Assembly: GCF_017355165.1 (NCBI RefSeq)
Contig: NZ_JADILK010000001.1
Span: 186,001-250,000 of the forward strand
DNA: 64,000 nt
From: Bacillus sp. SD075
GTDB lineage: Bacteria > Bacillota > Bacilli > Bacillales > DSM-1321
Direction of reading: 5' to 3'
Shown here: positions 52,580 through 60,196 of the stretch, one piece after another
How positions within the stretch are numbered: position 1 is the stretch's first letter
How the letters are laid out: every line of letters starts with the position of its first letter
Made by a program: the position numbers and the translations under genes
The notes under the pieces: model-generated
What the model saw: only the letters and a program-made list of their open reading frames with translations
Databases searched by the model: none
What the model was told of the DNA's origin: nothing

Positions 52580-53272
52580 ATGGATAGTCAATTCAAAGAA
52601 ACTTTCGGTTCCTGGACTCAAGCGATAGGAACCGTCATGTCTGCTGTTGGGGGTACACCATCCAATGTCTTGGACGAAGAATTTCGTGAAAACTTGGATT
52701 TGATTGGAAATGTACTTCAAGGAACTGGGAATGCCATATTGGCGGACGCAGAAGAAACATGGTCTCTGGACAAATTCGGCAATCAGATACAGGCGATCGG
52801 GAATTCGACGGTTATCTTAGGATTAGTCATTGATTTCGATGAAGTAACGAAACAGGAATTGATCATCAAAGGCAATCTGATTCAGGCGCTGGGCGGAGGT
52901 ACCGCTTTAGCGGGGGCGTACGAAAATCCGGATGAACCGGAGCAGGCCTTCAATGCTACGGGAAATCTGTTGCAGGCGATTGGGAATTCGATGCAAGCGA
53001 TAGGTGGAATTGCCGAACTTAAAAATAGTGTTCAAGATAAAGACCAAGAAAAGGATCAAGAGCAAGAAGAACAAGTTAAGGAGGAGCAGGGACTACAAAC
53101 ATATCAATATCCTTATTTGGAAGAGAAGCCATCTGATGCTGAATTGATTCAAGTGATGGGAGGCTGGATTCAGGCGGTCGGCTCCGTCATCAGCCTTATA
53201 GGGCAGTTGAGAAGTAACGAAGAAAACTCCGGGGATGACAGCTCAAATGAAAGCAATGCCAACGAGGAGTGA
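52580..53272 (+). CDS. Repetitive protein with six GN-(I/L)QAIG units, unknown function
   Basis: 230 residues without signal peptide. Six copies of a motif of about 18-20 residues centred on G-x-x-(I/L/T)-Q-A/G-x-G: FGSWTQAIGTVMSAVGG, LIGNVLQGTGNAIL, KFGNQIQAIGNSTVILG, IKGNLIQALGGGTALAG, ATGNLLQAIGNSMQAIGG and VMGGWIQAVGSVISLIG. The units are amphipathic and separated by acidic linkers; a Gln/Glu/Lys-rich stretch at about 152-175 precedes the last. I believe it belongs to a group catalogued as a DUF of repetitive Bacillus proteins (DUF6944), from memory. Function unknown; acidic C-terminus (NEENSGDDSSNESNANEE). AGAGGTGGTGA upstream of ATG 52580. Confidence 0.8.
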   Translation: MDSQFKETFGSWTQAIGTVMSAVGGTPSNVLDEEFRENLDLIGNVLQGTGNAILADAEETWSLDKFGNQIQAIGNSTVILGLVIDFDEVTKQELIIKGNLIQALGGGTALAGAYENPDEPEQAFNATGNLLQAIGNSMQAIGGIAELKNSVQDKDQEKDQEQEEQVKEEQGLQTYQYPYLEEKPSDAELIQVMGGWIQAVGSVISLIGQLRSNEENSGDDSSNESNANEE

Positions 53273-53280
53273 GCAATAAA

Positions 53281-53314
53281 AAAATCCTCAAAATTTAGGC
53301 TTTTGAGGATTTTT
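53281..53314. terminator. Two-way terminator between the repetitive protein and nadR
   Basis: AAATCCTCAAAA (53282-53293) pairs with TTTTGAGGATTT (53301-53312); T-rich outward on both strands. Confidence 0.88.
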
Positions 53315-53321
53315 CGTTCAT

Positions 53322-53852
53322 TCAATCGACTAAAATGCCGGCATCCCTCAAAGCACACTCCGCTTCGTCGAGCAGTTCTTCAGATGATGCGCTCAGTGTA
53401 TGGAGATGGATGCCGCTCGTTAGCTCCGATAAAAAAGATGCGTTCGTTGCCGTCACCCTCGAAAGGAATTGCTGGACTTCTTTACGGCTGCTGACCATGA
53501 TGGAAGCGGTTAGGTCGCCGTATACGGGGTGTTCGATTTTGACATCCTTCACCGTGATGCCGATATCCACGAGTAAATATAGTTCCTCTTGGGTCCGGGA
53601 AGGATCGTGTTGGCAAGCAATGACCCTTTCCGGCTTTTGAGTGCTCCCCGTTTGTAAGTACAGATAGCCTTGGCTCGTGGCAATGATAGGTTCATTCCGC
53701 GCTTTCAGGAGCGTTATGTCACCAACGATAACCTGCCGGCTTACATTCGTTATCTGCGAAAGCTCGCTGCCTGTTACTGGCTCCGCGCTTGTCTGCAATA
53801 AATGTAAGAGTTTCGTCCGTCTTTCTTCCCCGAGTAATTTCTTTCTTTCCAT
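53322..53852 (-). CDS. nadR: NiaR/NadR, niacin-responsive repressor of NAD synthesis
   Basis: Represses NAD biosynthesis genes when nicotinic acid is plentiful. The start is taken at the second ATG (53852), since AGAGGTG is eight bases before it and only two before the first. The 176 residues consist of an N-terminal winged helix (about 8-65, GSELSQITNVSRQVIVGDIT) and the 3H ligand-binding domain (about 75-175) with its metal-binding histidines in CQHD, IEHPVYGDL and GIHLHTL. Downstream of nadS on the same strand, opposite nadBCA, as in B. subtilis (yrxA). Confidence 0.93.
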   Translation of the reverse strand: MERKKLLGEERRTKLLHLLQTSAEPVTGSELSQITNVSRQVIVGDITLLKARNEPIIATSQGYLYLQTGSTQKPERVIACQHDPSRTQEELYLLVDIGITVKDVKIEHPVYGDLTASIMVSSRKEVQQFLSRVTATNASFLSELTSGIHLHTLSASSEELLDEAECALRDAGILVD

Positions 53853-53901
53853 AAACATTCACCTCTTTAATTACAATCATTCTAACACAGAATGAAGGGT
53901 T

Positions 53902-55029
53902 TTATCGAATGGCAGCTATTTCTTCGATGCAGTCGGCCAACTTGTGAATGTCGTTGGCCGTCGTGTTTTTGCCAAAGGAAAAACGGACGAATTGATGGGC
54001 TTCCTCTTCGCTTTTCCCAATGGCCATCATCGTTTTTGAAGGATCCTGTTTGCCGATCTGACAGGCGCTTCCCGTCGAAACGGCGAATCCTTTCTGGTTT
54101 AATTCCAGCATGATGTACTGTCCTTGCAATCCAGCGAAGGTCAGCGCCAGAATGTGAGGCAATTGCTCTTTTTTCGCTTCGATGATTTGAAAATCGATTT
54201 TCCTTTCCGTTAACAATTGAATCAATTGCAGCCTAAGTGTGGAAATCCGTTTTCGTTCATCTTCCATGATATCCCCCAACTTCTTAGCAGCGGTTATGAA
54301 GGAAGCTATTCCGGGGACATCCACCGTTCCTGGGCGAAAACCATATTCATGAGTGATATTCGGTACCGAAGGCTTCAACTGATGGATGGCCGGGAAAATG
54401 ACGGCCCCAGTCCCTTTTGGACCATAAACTTTATGACTGGAAATGGATAGTCCATCACATGATGCAGCTATCTTCCCAAGCGGTAATTTAGCAAAGGATT
54501 GGACACAATCGACATGAAAAAAAGCCTGGTGTTTACGAACGATTTCACTTATTCGCTCGATGGGTTGAATGACCCCGATTTCCGAATTCACATGCTGGAC
54601 AATGACCAAGCATGTTTTCTCCGACATACATTCCTGCAGATGTTCAAGATCAACACGGCCATCTTTCAAATGCCGTAAATAAGTAACCTCAAAGCCTTGC
54701 TGTTCAAGCTTTGCGACGAAATTGCCAAGAGATGCATGTTCAGTCCGGCTTACAATCAAGTGGTTCTGCCAGGATGGTTTCGAAGCGATGAATGTATCTA
54801 TGGCAAGCATGTTGCTTTCTGATCCGCCGCCCGTAAAGATGATGCCTTCTTTTTTTATGTTCAGCATTTCTGCTAGTTGCTGGCGTGACATATCCAATAA
54901 ACGTGCCGCTTCAGAGCCAATATCGTGTAAACTGCTCGCATTCCCGAAAAACTTCCGGGATGCTTGGCTGAATACATCGAGAGCCTCCTCATCAATCGGA
55001 GTTGTAGCGGCGTAATCCAAATAAATCAA
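53902..55029 (-). CDS. nadS: Cysteine desulfurase for the NadA cluster
   Basis: PLP enzyme releasing sulfur from cysteine, here probably to build the [4Fe-4S] cluster of NadA. The 375 residues start with YLDYAATTPIDEEAL, contain SISSHKVYGPKGTGA with the PLP lysine near 200 and STGSACQIGKQDPSK with the catalytic Cys. Start TTG 55029 with GGAAGTG upstream. Divergent from nadBCA, sharing the 103-base control region that contains a putative NiaR operator. Confidence 0.92.
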   Translation of the reverse strand: MIYLDYAATTPIDEEALDVFSQASRKFFGNASSLHDIGSEAARLLDMSRQQLAEMLNIKKEGIIFTGGGSESNMLAIDTFIASKPSWQNHLIVSRTEHASLGNFVAKLEQQGFEVTYLRHLKDGRVDLEHLQECMSEKTCLVIVQHVNSEIGVIQPIERISEIVRKHQAFFHVDCVQSFAKLPLGKIAASCDGLSISSHKVYGPKGTGAVIFPAIHQLKPSVPNITHEYGFRPGTVDVPGIASFITAAKKLGDIMEDERKRISTLRLQLIQLLTERKIDFQIIEAKKEQLPHILALTFAGLQGQYIMLELNQKGFAVSTGSACQIGKQDPSKTMMAIGKSEEEAHQFVRFSFGKNTTANDIHKLADCIEEIAAIR

Positions 55030-55063
55030 GAAATCACTTCCATCCTTTAAACTTAAAAAACTC

Positions 55064-55091
55064 TTGATAATAGTTTAATAATATGTAAATA
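55064..55091 (+). promoter_or_regulatory. Promoter of nadBCA
   Basis: TTGATA (55064-55069), 16-base spacer, TAAATA (55086-55091). Confidence 0.55.
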
Positions 55092-55101
55092 TAGTTGTCA
55101 A
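55072..55101 (-). promoter_or_regulatory. Promoter of nadS-nadR
   Basis: On the minus strand TTGACA (55101-55096), 18-base spacer, TAAACT (55077-55072). The -35 lies inside the proposed NiaR operator. Confidence 0.6.
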
Positions 55102-55108
55102 GACACCT
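55093..55108. promoter_or_regulatory. Putative NiaR operator shared by both nad promoters
   Basis: AGTTGTCA-AGACACCT is an imperfect palindrome (12 of 16 positions symmetrical) with GTGTC/GTTGTC half-sites. It covers the -35 of the nadS promoter and lies at the expected start site of nadBCA, so one bound repressor could block both. Assignment rests on position and symmetry. Confidence 0.6.
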
Positions 55109-55132
55109 GTCATAAACAGGAGGAATGAAATA

Positions 55133-56716
55133 ATGGTAAAAGCGGAAATCATCGTGATAGGCAGCGGGATCGCTGCCTTGAAAACGGCATTGGAAGCAAG
55201 TGAACATAAGCATGTGATACTCATCACAAAATCAAATATCCGTCATAGTAATTCTTATTTAGCCCAGGGCGGGATTGCTGCTGCAATATCTGATCGTGAC
55301 AGAGTATCTTTACATAAAAAAGATACGCTGGCGGCTGGTCAGCGATATAACAAGGTGAAGGCTGTTGAAAAACTCGTCGAAGGGGGACCTTTGGCTATAG
55401 CTGAACTTATTGAATCGGGCATGCAATTTGACCATGATCTTGACGGTACTCTCATGCTTGGCATGGAAGGTGCCCACAGTGAACGAAGAATTCTCCATAG
55501 TCACGGGGATGCTACAGGAAAGTACATCATGGAACATCTTATAGAGCGTTTGAAAAAATCATCGATCACTGTGATGGAGAATGTTGCTGCAGTGGAGTTG
55601 ATCATCGGGAAAGATGATTCCTGCATAGGCGTCCACACACTAGGTAAGGAAGGGGAACTTATTACCTATCATGCTGAACAGACGGTCCTGGCAACAGGTG
55701 GCTGTGGCTCCCTATACCATTTCACTTCAAATTCACAAACGGTTTCGGGTGATGGAATCGCACTTGCATTCAAGGCCGGTGCAAAAGTCCGTGACATGGA
55801 ATTCATACAGTTCCATCCGACCCTGCTTTTTGTAAATGGCCAAGCGAAAGGGCTGGTCTCAGAAGCGGTTCGCGGGGATGGTGCGAGATTAGTGACGGAA
55901 ATGGGAAGGCCGATCATGGAGGGCGTTCATAGCCTGAAAGATCTAGCACCAAGGCATATTGTTGCACAGACGATTTTTTCTTATTTGCAGCGCGGTGAAA
56001 AGGTATTTTTGGATATTTCGATGATTAAGGATTTTAAAAATCGTTTTCCGACAGTGAGTTCATTATGTGAAAAAAACGGGCTGGATCTTCAATTGGGGAA
56101 AATTCCCGTTGCACCTGGAAACCATTTTCTAATGGGAGGGATTGAAGTGGATGAATTGGGGCAAACCTCGGTCCCTTCTTTGTATGCAGTTGGTGAAGTG
56201 GCATGCACGGGAGTACATGGTGCGAACAGATTGGCAAGCAACTCCCTTCTCGAAGGTCTGGTTTTTGGAAATACGCTTGGCCGTGCCCTTGCTAAAGTGC
56301 CGGCAAGGTCGATACCGGAAGAAAAAGAGCAGTCCAAGAGTTCCAGTCCATTTCCCTTTTTACCGGATCTCACGGCAATACAGGAAAAATTAATGAATGA
56401 AGCGGGAATCGTTCGAAATGAAGCAGGTTTAACTCGACTGAAGAATTATCTTGAGACCTTTAATATCGAAAAATTGCTGCATTTGGAAGTCACGGCATTA
56501 CCGATACAAGAAATAACGAAAATCAATGCGATAATCGTGGCGTGGCTGATTGCCGAATCCGCATTGACCAGAACGGAAAGCAGGGGCGGTCATTTCCGCA
56601 GTGACCACCCAAGCGAAGATGACGCACAATGGCTTGGAAATTCGGTTATCCTTGCTTGCACGGATGTGAAAAACCGAGTGAAAGGGAGACGACTATATGA
56701 ATATATTGAAGCTTAA
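55133..56716 (+). CDS. nadB: L-aspartate oxidase
   Basis: FAD enzyme oxidising aspartate to iminoaspartate, first step of de novo NAD synthesis. The 527 residues have the N-terminal dinucleotide motif VIGSGIAALKTALEA, the FAD-binding SYLAQGGIAAA, FIQFHPTLLF, GVHGANRLASNSLLEG and the C-terminal helical domain with RTESRGGHFRSDHP. ATG 55133 behind AGGAGG. Overlaps nadC by 20 bases. Confidence 0.95.
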   Translation: MVKAEIIVIGSGIAALKTALEASEHKHVILITKSNIRHSNSYLAQGGIAAAISDRDRVSLHKKDTLAAGQRYNKVKAVEKLVEGGPLAIAELIESGMQFDHDLDGTLMLGMEGAHSERRILHSHGDATGKYIMEHLIERLKKSSITVMENVAAVELIIGKDDSCIGVHTLGKEGELITYHAEQTVLATGGCGSLYHFTSNSQTVSGDGIALAFKAGAKVRDMEFIQFHPTLLFVNGQAKGLVSEAVRGDGARLVTEMGRPIMEGVHSLKDLAPRHIVAQTIFSYLQRGEKVFLDISMIKDFKNRFPTVSSLCEKNGLDLQLGKIPVAPGNHFLMGGIEVDELGQTSVPSLYAVGEVACTGVHGANRLASNSLLEGLVFGNTLGRALAKVPARSIPEEKEQSKSSSPFPFLPDLTAIQEKLMNEAGIVRNEAGLTRLKNYLETFNIEKLLHLEVTALPIQEITKINAIIVAWLIAESALTRTESRGGHFRSDHPSEDDAQWLGNSVILACTDVKNRVKGRRLYEYIEA

Positions 56717-57548
56717 GCAGATGCTGCAACAATTTTTAATGGAAGATATAGGGGAATGCGATGTAACGAGCGATACGATTTTTGAAAAAGGGGAACAAGG
56801 AACTTTGATATTCATTGCAAAAGAAGGCGGGGTCTTTAGTGGAGGGGACATCATCAAGACGGGTTTTGCATTGTTGGATGAGCAAATCGAGGTATCCCTT
56901 TTTGTTCAAGACGGCGAAGTTTTTGCAGAAGGACAGAAGCTTGCAAAAATGTCCGGCGATATGGCCTCCCTTTTAAAAGGGGAGCGGGTCGTTTTGAATT
57001 TAGTGCAGCGTATGTCCGGCATTGCGACACAGGCTCATAAAGCTGCCATGATTTTAGCAGGGACGAAGACGAGAGCTTGTGATACGAGGAAAACTACGCC
57101 AGGCCTGCGGATGCTTGAAAAATATGCGGTCCGTTCCGGCGGGGCATTCAATCACCGATATGGTCTGTATGATGCAGTCATGATAAAGGACAACCATATT
57201 TCTTTCGCCGGATCCATAACGAAAGCGGTTCAAACGGTAAAATCCAAACTGGGACATACAACTAAAGTGGAAGTGGAAACGGAATCAATGCAACAGGTGC
57301 TTGAAGCAGTGGAAGCCGGTGCAGATATCATCATGTTCGATAACCGGAGCCCCGAAGAAATCAAGCAACTGATTAAACTGGTTCCCGCCCACATCATAAC
57401 TGAAGCTTCTGGAGGGATCCATTTAGGAAATCTAGCCTCATACCGGGAAACAGGGGTAGATTACATTTCGTTGGGCAGCTTGACGCACAGTGTCAGGGCA
57501 CTTGATATTAGCGCAAAGGTCAAAGAACGTGAGGAGATAATGAAATGA
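56697..57548 (+). CDS. nadC: Nicotinate-nucleotide pyrophosphorylase (quinolinate phosphoribosyltransferase)
   Basis: Converts quinolinate and PRPP to nicotinate mononucleotide. The 283 residues show [11 protein letters not shown] at the N-terminus, the phosphate-binding [19 protein letters not shown] near 122-140, [17 protein letters not shown] and EASGGI. ATG 56697 lies within nadB behind AAAGGGA; the stop overlaps nadA by four bases (ATGA). Confidence 0.96.
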   Translation: MNILKLKQMLQQFLMEDIGECDVTSDTIFEKGEQGTLIFIAKEGGVFSGGDIIKTGFALLDEQIEVSLFVQDGEVFAEGQKLAKMSGDMASLLKGERVVLNLVQRMSGIATQAHKAAMILAGTKTRACDTRKTTPGLRMLEKYAVRSGGAFNHRYGLYDAVMIKDNHISFAGSITKAVQTVKSKLGHTTKVEVETESMQQVLEAVEAGADIIMFDNRSPEEIKQLIKLVPAHIITEASGGIHLGNLASYRETGVDYISLGSLTHSVRALDISAKVKEREEIMK

Positions 57549-58651
57549 ATATATTGGAGATGGCTAGTACAGCAGGGAATGCCTTGCCTGAAAAGTATAA
57601 AACGATGACAAAGGAAGATATGGAGAATCGGGTCCATTACATTAAGGAACGACTGGGGAACCGGCTTTATATCCCAGGTCATCATTATCAACGGGAGGAA
57701 GTCATTCAATTTTCGGATTCAACGGGAGATTCACTTCAATTGGCTCAGCTTTCCGCGCAAAATCGCGAAGCGGATTATATCGTGTTTTGTGGGGTGCATT
57801 TCATGGCTGAAACAGCCGATATTCTGACGGAAGAAGGGCAGACGGTTATCCTTCCTGACATGCGTGCTGGCTGTTCGATGGCAGATATGGCGGATATTGA
57901 ACAAACGGAACGGGCGTGGACAAAGCTTCAGGATTTATTTGGCGATACGATCCTTCCGCTTACTTATGTAAATTCGACCGCGGCCATCAAAGCTTTTGTA
58001 GGGAAAAATGGCGGGGCCACGGTGACGTCTTCCAATGCACAAGGGATGGTCTCGTGGGCACTCTCGCAAAAAGAAAGGATCCTTTTTCTTCCCGATCAGC
58101 ATCTTGGGAGGAATACAGCCTTTGACCTTGGGATCCCATTGAATGAAATGGCTGTCTGGGATCCGCACGAGGATGAATTGATCTATGAAGGGGAACTCGA
58201 AAATGTGAAGGTACTACTTTGGAAAGGACATTGTTCAGTCCATGAAAATTTCACTACGGCGAATATTGAAACGCTTAGAGCGGAGCAGCCTGAAATGAAT
58301 ATCATCGTTCATCCCGAATGTCGCCGTGAGGTAGTCGCCCTGTCAGATTATGCGGGTTCGACATCGTACATCATAAATATGATCGAAAGAGCCGAACCGG
58401 GTAGTTCTTGGGCAATCGGTACGGAAATGAACCTTGTCAAGCGACTTATCGCCAATAATCCTGACAAGAACATCATCTCGTTAAATCCGAATATGTGTCC
58501 ATGTCTTACAATGAACCGGATTGATCTGCCTCACCTGCTGTGGGCGCTTGATTCCATTGAAGAAGGTATAACCATCAATCCGATAAAAGTGGAAAAGAGC
58601 ATTGCGGATAATGCCATCCTAGCTTTAAACAGAATGCTGGAACGCGTTTGA
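57545..58651 (+). CDS. nadA: Quinolinate synthase A
   Basis: Condenses iminoaspartate with dihydroxyacetone phosphate to quinolinate using a [4Fe-4S] cluster. The 368 residues carry the three expected cluster cysteines in [22 protein letters not shown] and the MCPC motif ([10 protein letters not shown]), plus the family [11 protein letters not shown]. It is the long type found in bacilli. Last gene of nadBCA, whose cluster is likely supplied through NadS. Confidence 0.95.
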   Translation: MNILEMASTAGNALPEKYKTMTKEDMENRVHYIKERLGNRLYIPGHHYQREEVIQFSDSTGDSLQLAQLSAQNREADYIVFCGVHFMAETADILTEEGQTVILPDMRAGCSMADMADIEQTERAWTKLQDLFGDTILPLTYVNSTAAIKAFVGKNGGATVTSSNAQGMVSWALSQKERILFLPDQHLGRNTAFDLGIPLNEMAVWDPHEDELIYEGELENVKVLLWKGHCSVHENFTTANIETLRAEQPEMNIIVHPECRREVVALSDYAGSTSYIINMIERAEPGSSWAIGTEMNLVKRLIANNPDKNIISLNPNMCPCLTMNRIDLPHLLWALDSIEEGITINPIKVEKSIADNAILALNRMLERV

Positions 58652-58963
58652 GTTAGTGCCCTCCACCTTAAAGACTTGGGTATCATAAGAATAAGGGGGC
58701 AAGATGTCCTTTGAGTTGTCGACCTAATGGGTATGGAAGGTCTCATCCTGAATCCCTTTCATGATTTCATTAAGGGAAGCATCTCCATTATTTCAAAAGT
58801 ACTGGTTATCATCATGTATTTTCACTGTTTTATATAGCTGAAATTAACGGCAATTTTTAAAATGAAAAACTGCATCCAAACTTGCTTTTCTTCGAACTTA
58901 TCTACAATCTGAAAGGGGGGATAAAACCCCCTTTTTCTATGTAATCGAAACAAGTAAGCACTT
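58652..58963. other. Intergenic region after nadA
   Basis: About 310 bases with no gene supported on either strand. The only clear element is the terminator at its right end (58912-58936). Confidence 0.5.
58912..58936. terminator. Terminator between nadA and the minus-strand peptidase
   Basis: AAAGGGGG (58912-58919) pairs with CCCCCTTT (58927-58934), then T. Lies between convergent genes, so it may serve both; its distance from nadA (260 bases) is unusually long. Confidence 0.75.
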
Positions 58964-59809
58964 CTAAAGGTCTTTCGCTTCAAAAGTATTGCCTTCATTC
59001 ATATCACCGGATTTAAACCCTTTATTGAACCACCTTTTCCTCTGTTCGGATGTACCGTGCGTGAAGCTGTCTGGCACCACGTATCCCTGTGCCTTTTCTT
59101 GGATACGGTCATCCCCCACAGCGCTTGCTGCATTCATGGCCTCCTCAAGATCGCCTTCTTCAAGCAAATTCTCTCCTTGGGCATGATGGGCCCAAACTCC
59201 TGCCAAATAATCGGCTTGTAATTCAAGACGGACAGAGTACCTATTATATTCGGTCTCGCTGACCTTTGAACGATCGGGCATTTCCTTTTCCGTTGTCCCT
59301 AAAAGTGTCTGAACGTGATGTCCGACTTCGTGGGCAATGACATAAGCCATGGCGAAATCCCCGGGTGCCTGGAATTCTTGCTTCAACTCTTGATAAAAGC
59401 TGAGATCAATATATAGTTTCATGTCACCCGGACAATAAAATGGCCCTACTGAAGAAGCTGCCATCCCGCAAGCCGATTCGACACTGCCTGAGTACAGGAC
59501 AAGGGTAGGTTCCTTATATTCCAGGCCATTTTTACGGAATTCCTCTGTCCAGACCTGCTCCGTTTCTGCAAGGACGACAGATACGAACTGCGCAAGTTCC
59601 TTCTCTTCATCAGTTTCGACATAAGTGTTGCCATTGTTAGATTCTGTTGAATTCAAGCTACCTAGCCATTCGCTTGGATTACCGCCAAGGAGCGTCACGA
59701 TCAATACGATTATCAATCCGACTCCTCCGCCGATTCCGGCCATGCCTTTTCCGCTCATGCCTCTTTTGTCCTCGACGTTCGAGCTGCCCTGTCTACCTTT
59801 CCATTTCAT
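58964..59809 (-). CDS. Neutral zinc metallopeptidase, YpfJ type
   Basis: 281 residues. N-terminal cytoplasmic part, a membrane helix at about 25-42 (GIGGGVGLIIVLIVTLLGG), then an extracellular zincin domain with the motif HEVGHHVQ (about 160-167) and the further acidic residue in LELQADYLAGVWAHH. Two cysteines (SACGMAASS and FYCPGD) may pair. This is the predicted neutral zinc metallopeptidase family, including YpfJ of E. coli; substrate unknown. Good ribosome-binding site (GGGAGG) on the minus strand. Not part of the B. subtilis gene order here. Confidence 0.85.
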   Translation of the reverse strand: MKWKGRQGSSNVEDKRGMSGKGMAGIGGGVGLIIVLIVTLLGGNPSEWLGSLNSTESNNGNTYVETDEEKELAQFVSVVLAETEQVWTEEFRKNGLEYKEPTLVLYSGSVESACGMAASSVGPFYCPGDMKLYIDLSFYQELKQEFQAPGDFAMAYVIAHEVGHHVQTLLGTTEKEMPDRSKVSETEYNRYSVRLELQADYLAGVWAHHAQGENLLEEGDLEEAMNAASAVGDDRIQEKAQGYVVPDSFTHGTSEQRKRWFNKGFKSGDMNEGNTFEAKDL

Positions 59810-60196
59810 TATTATTCCTCCCAGGATATAAGGTAAGTACCTGAAGACAAAGCCTTAGGTCATTTACTTTCTTATACCCGGATTTCCCTTGATTTAGACA
59901 AGGGCATGAAAGAAGCGCCATACATGATGGCTTCCTAACCTAAAAACCATTGCTTCTTTTTTTAGATGAATGCAATGGTTTTTTTAGTTATATGGATGAA
60001 ATCCAAAGTGGTGGATTTCCTTAGAAAGATGTCAAATCATTTATTTCCTCTCTAAAAAAGTACGTCCCATTTCCCTAAATCATTGATCCAATCATAAAAG
60101 TCATTTTTCACGCATAAGTTTTCATGATAAAAATAATAGCAATTCACCCACTGCTTCATAGAATATATGGACATATGCACAGGAGGGGTTAACAGC
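59810..60196. other. Gene-free region between the peptidase and safA
   Basis: About 390 bases between divergent genes. It contains a hairpin GAAGCGCCAT/GATGGCTTC (about 59911-59933), the orphan terminator at 59943-59987, and near safA a sigma E-like -10 CATAGAAT (60157-60164) whose ATA -35 partner is 16 bases away, slightly too far. Confidence 0.4.
59943..59987. terminator. Orphan intrinsic terminator
   Basis: AAAACCATTGC (59943-59953) pairs with GCAATGGTTTT (59972-59982), followed by T on both strands. No gene lies upstream of it on either strand nearby, so it may end a small RNA or protect safA from read-through. Confidence 0.7.
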
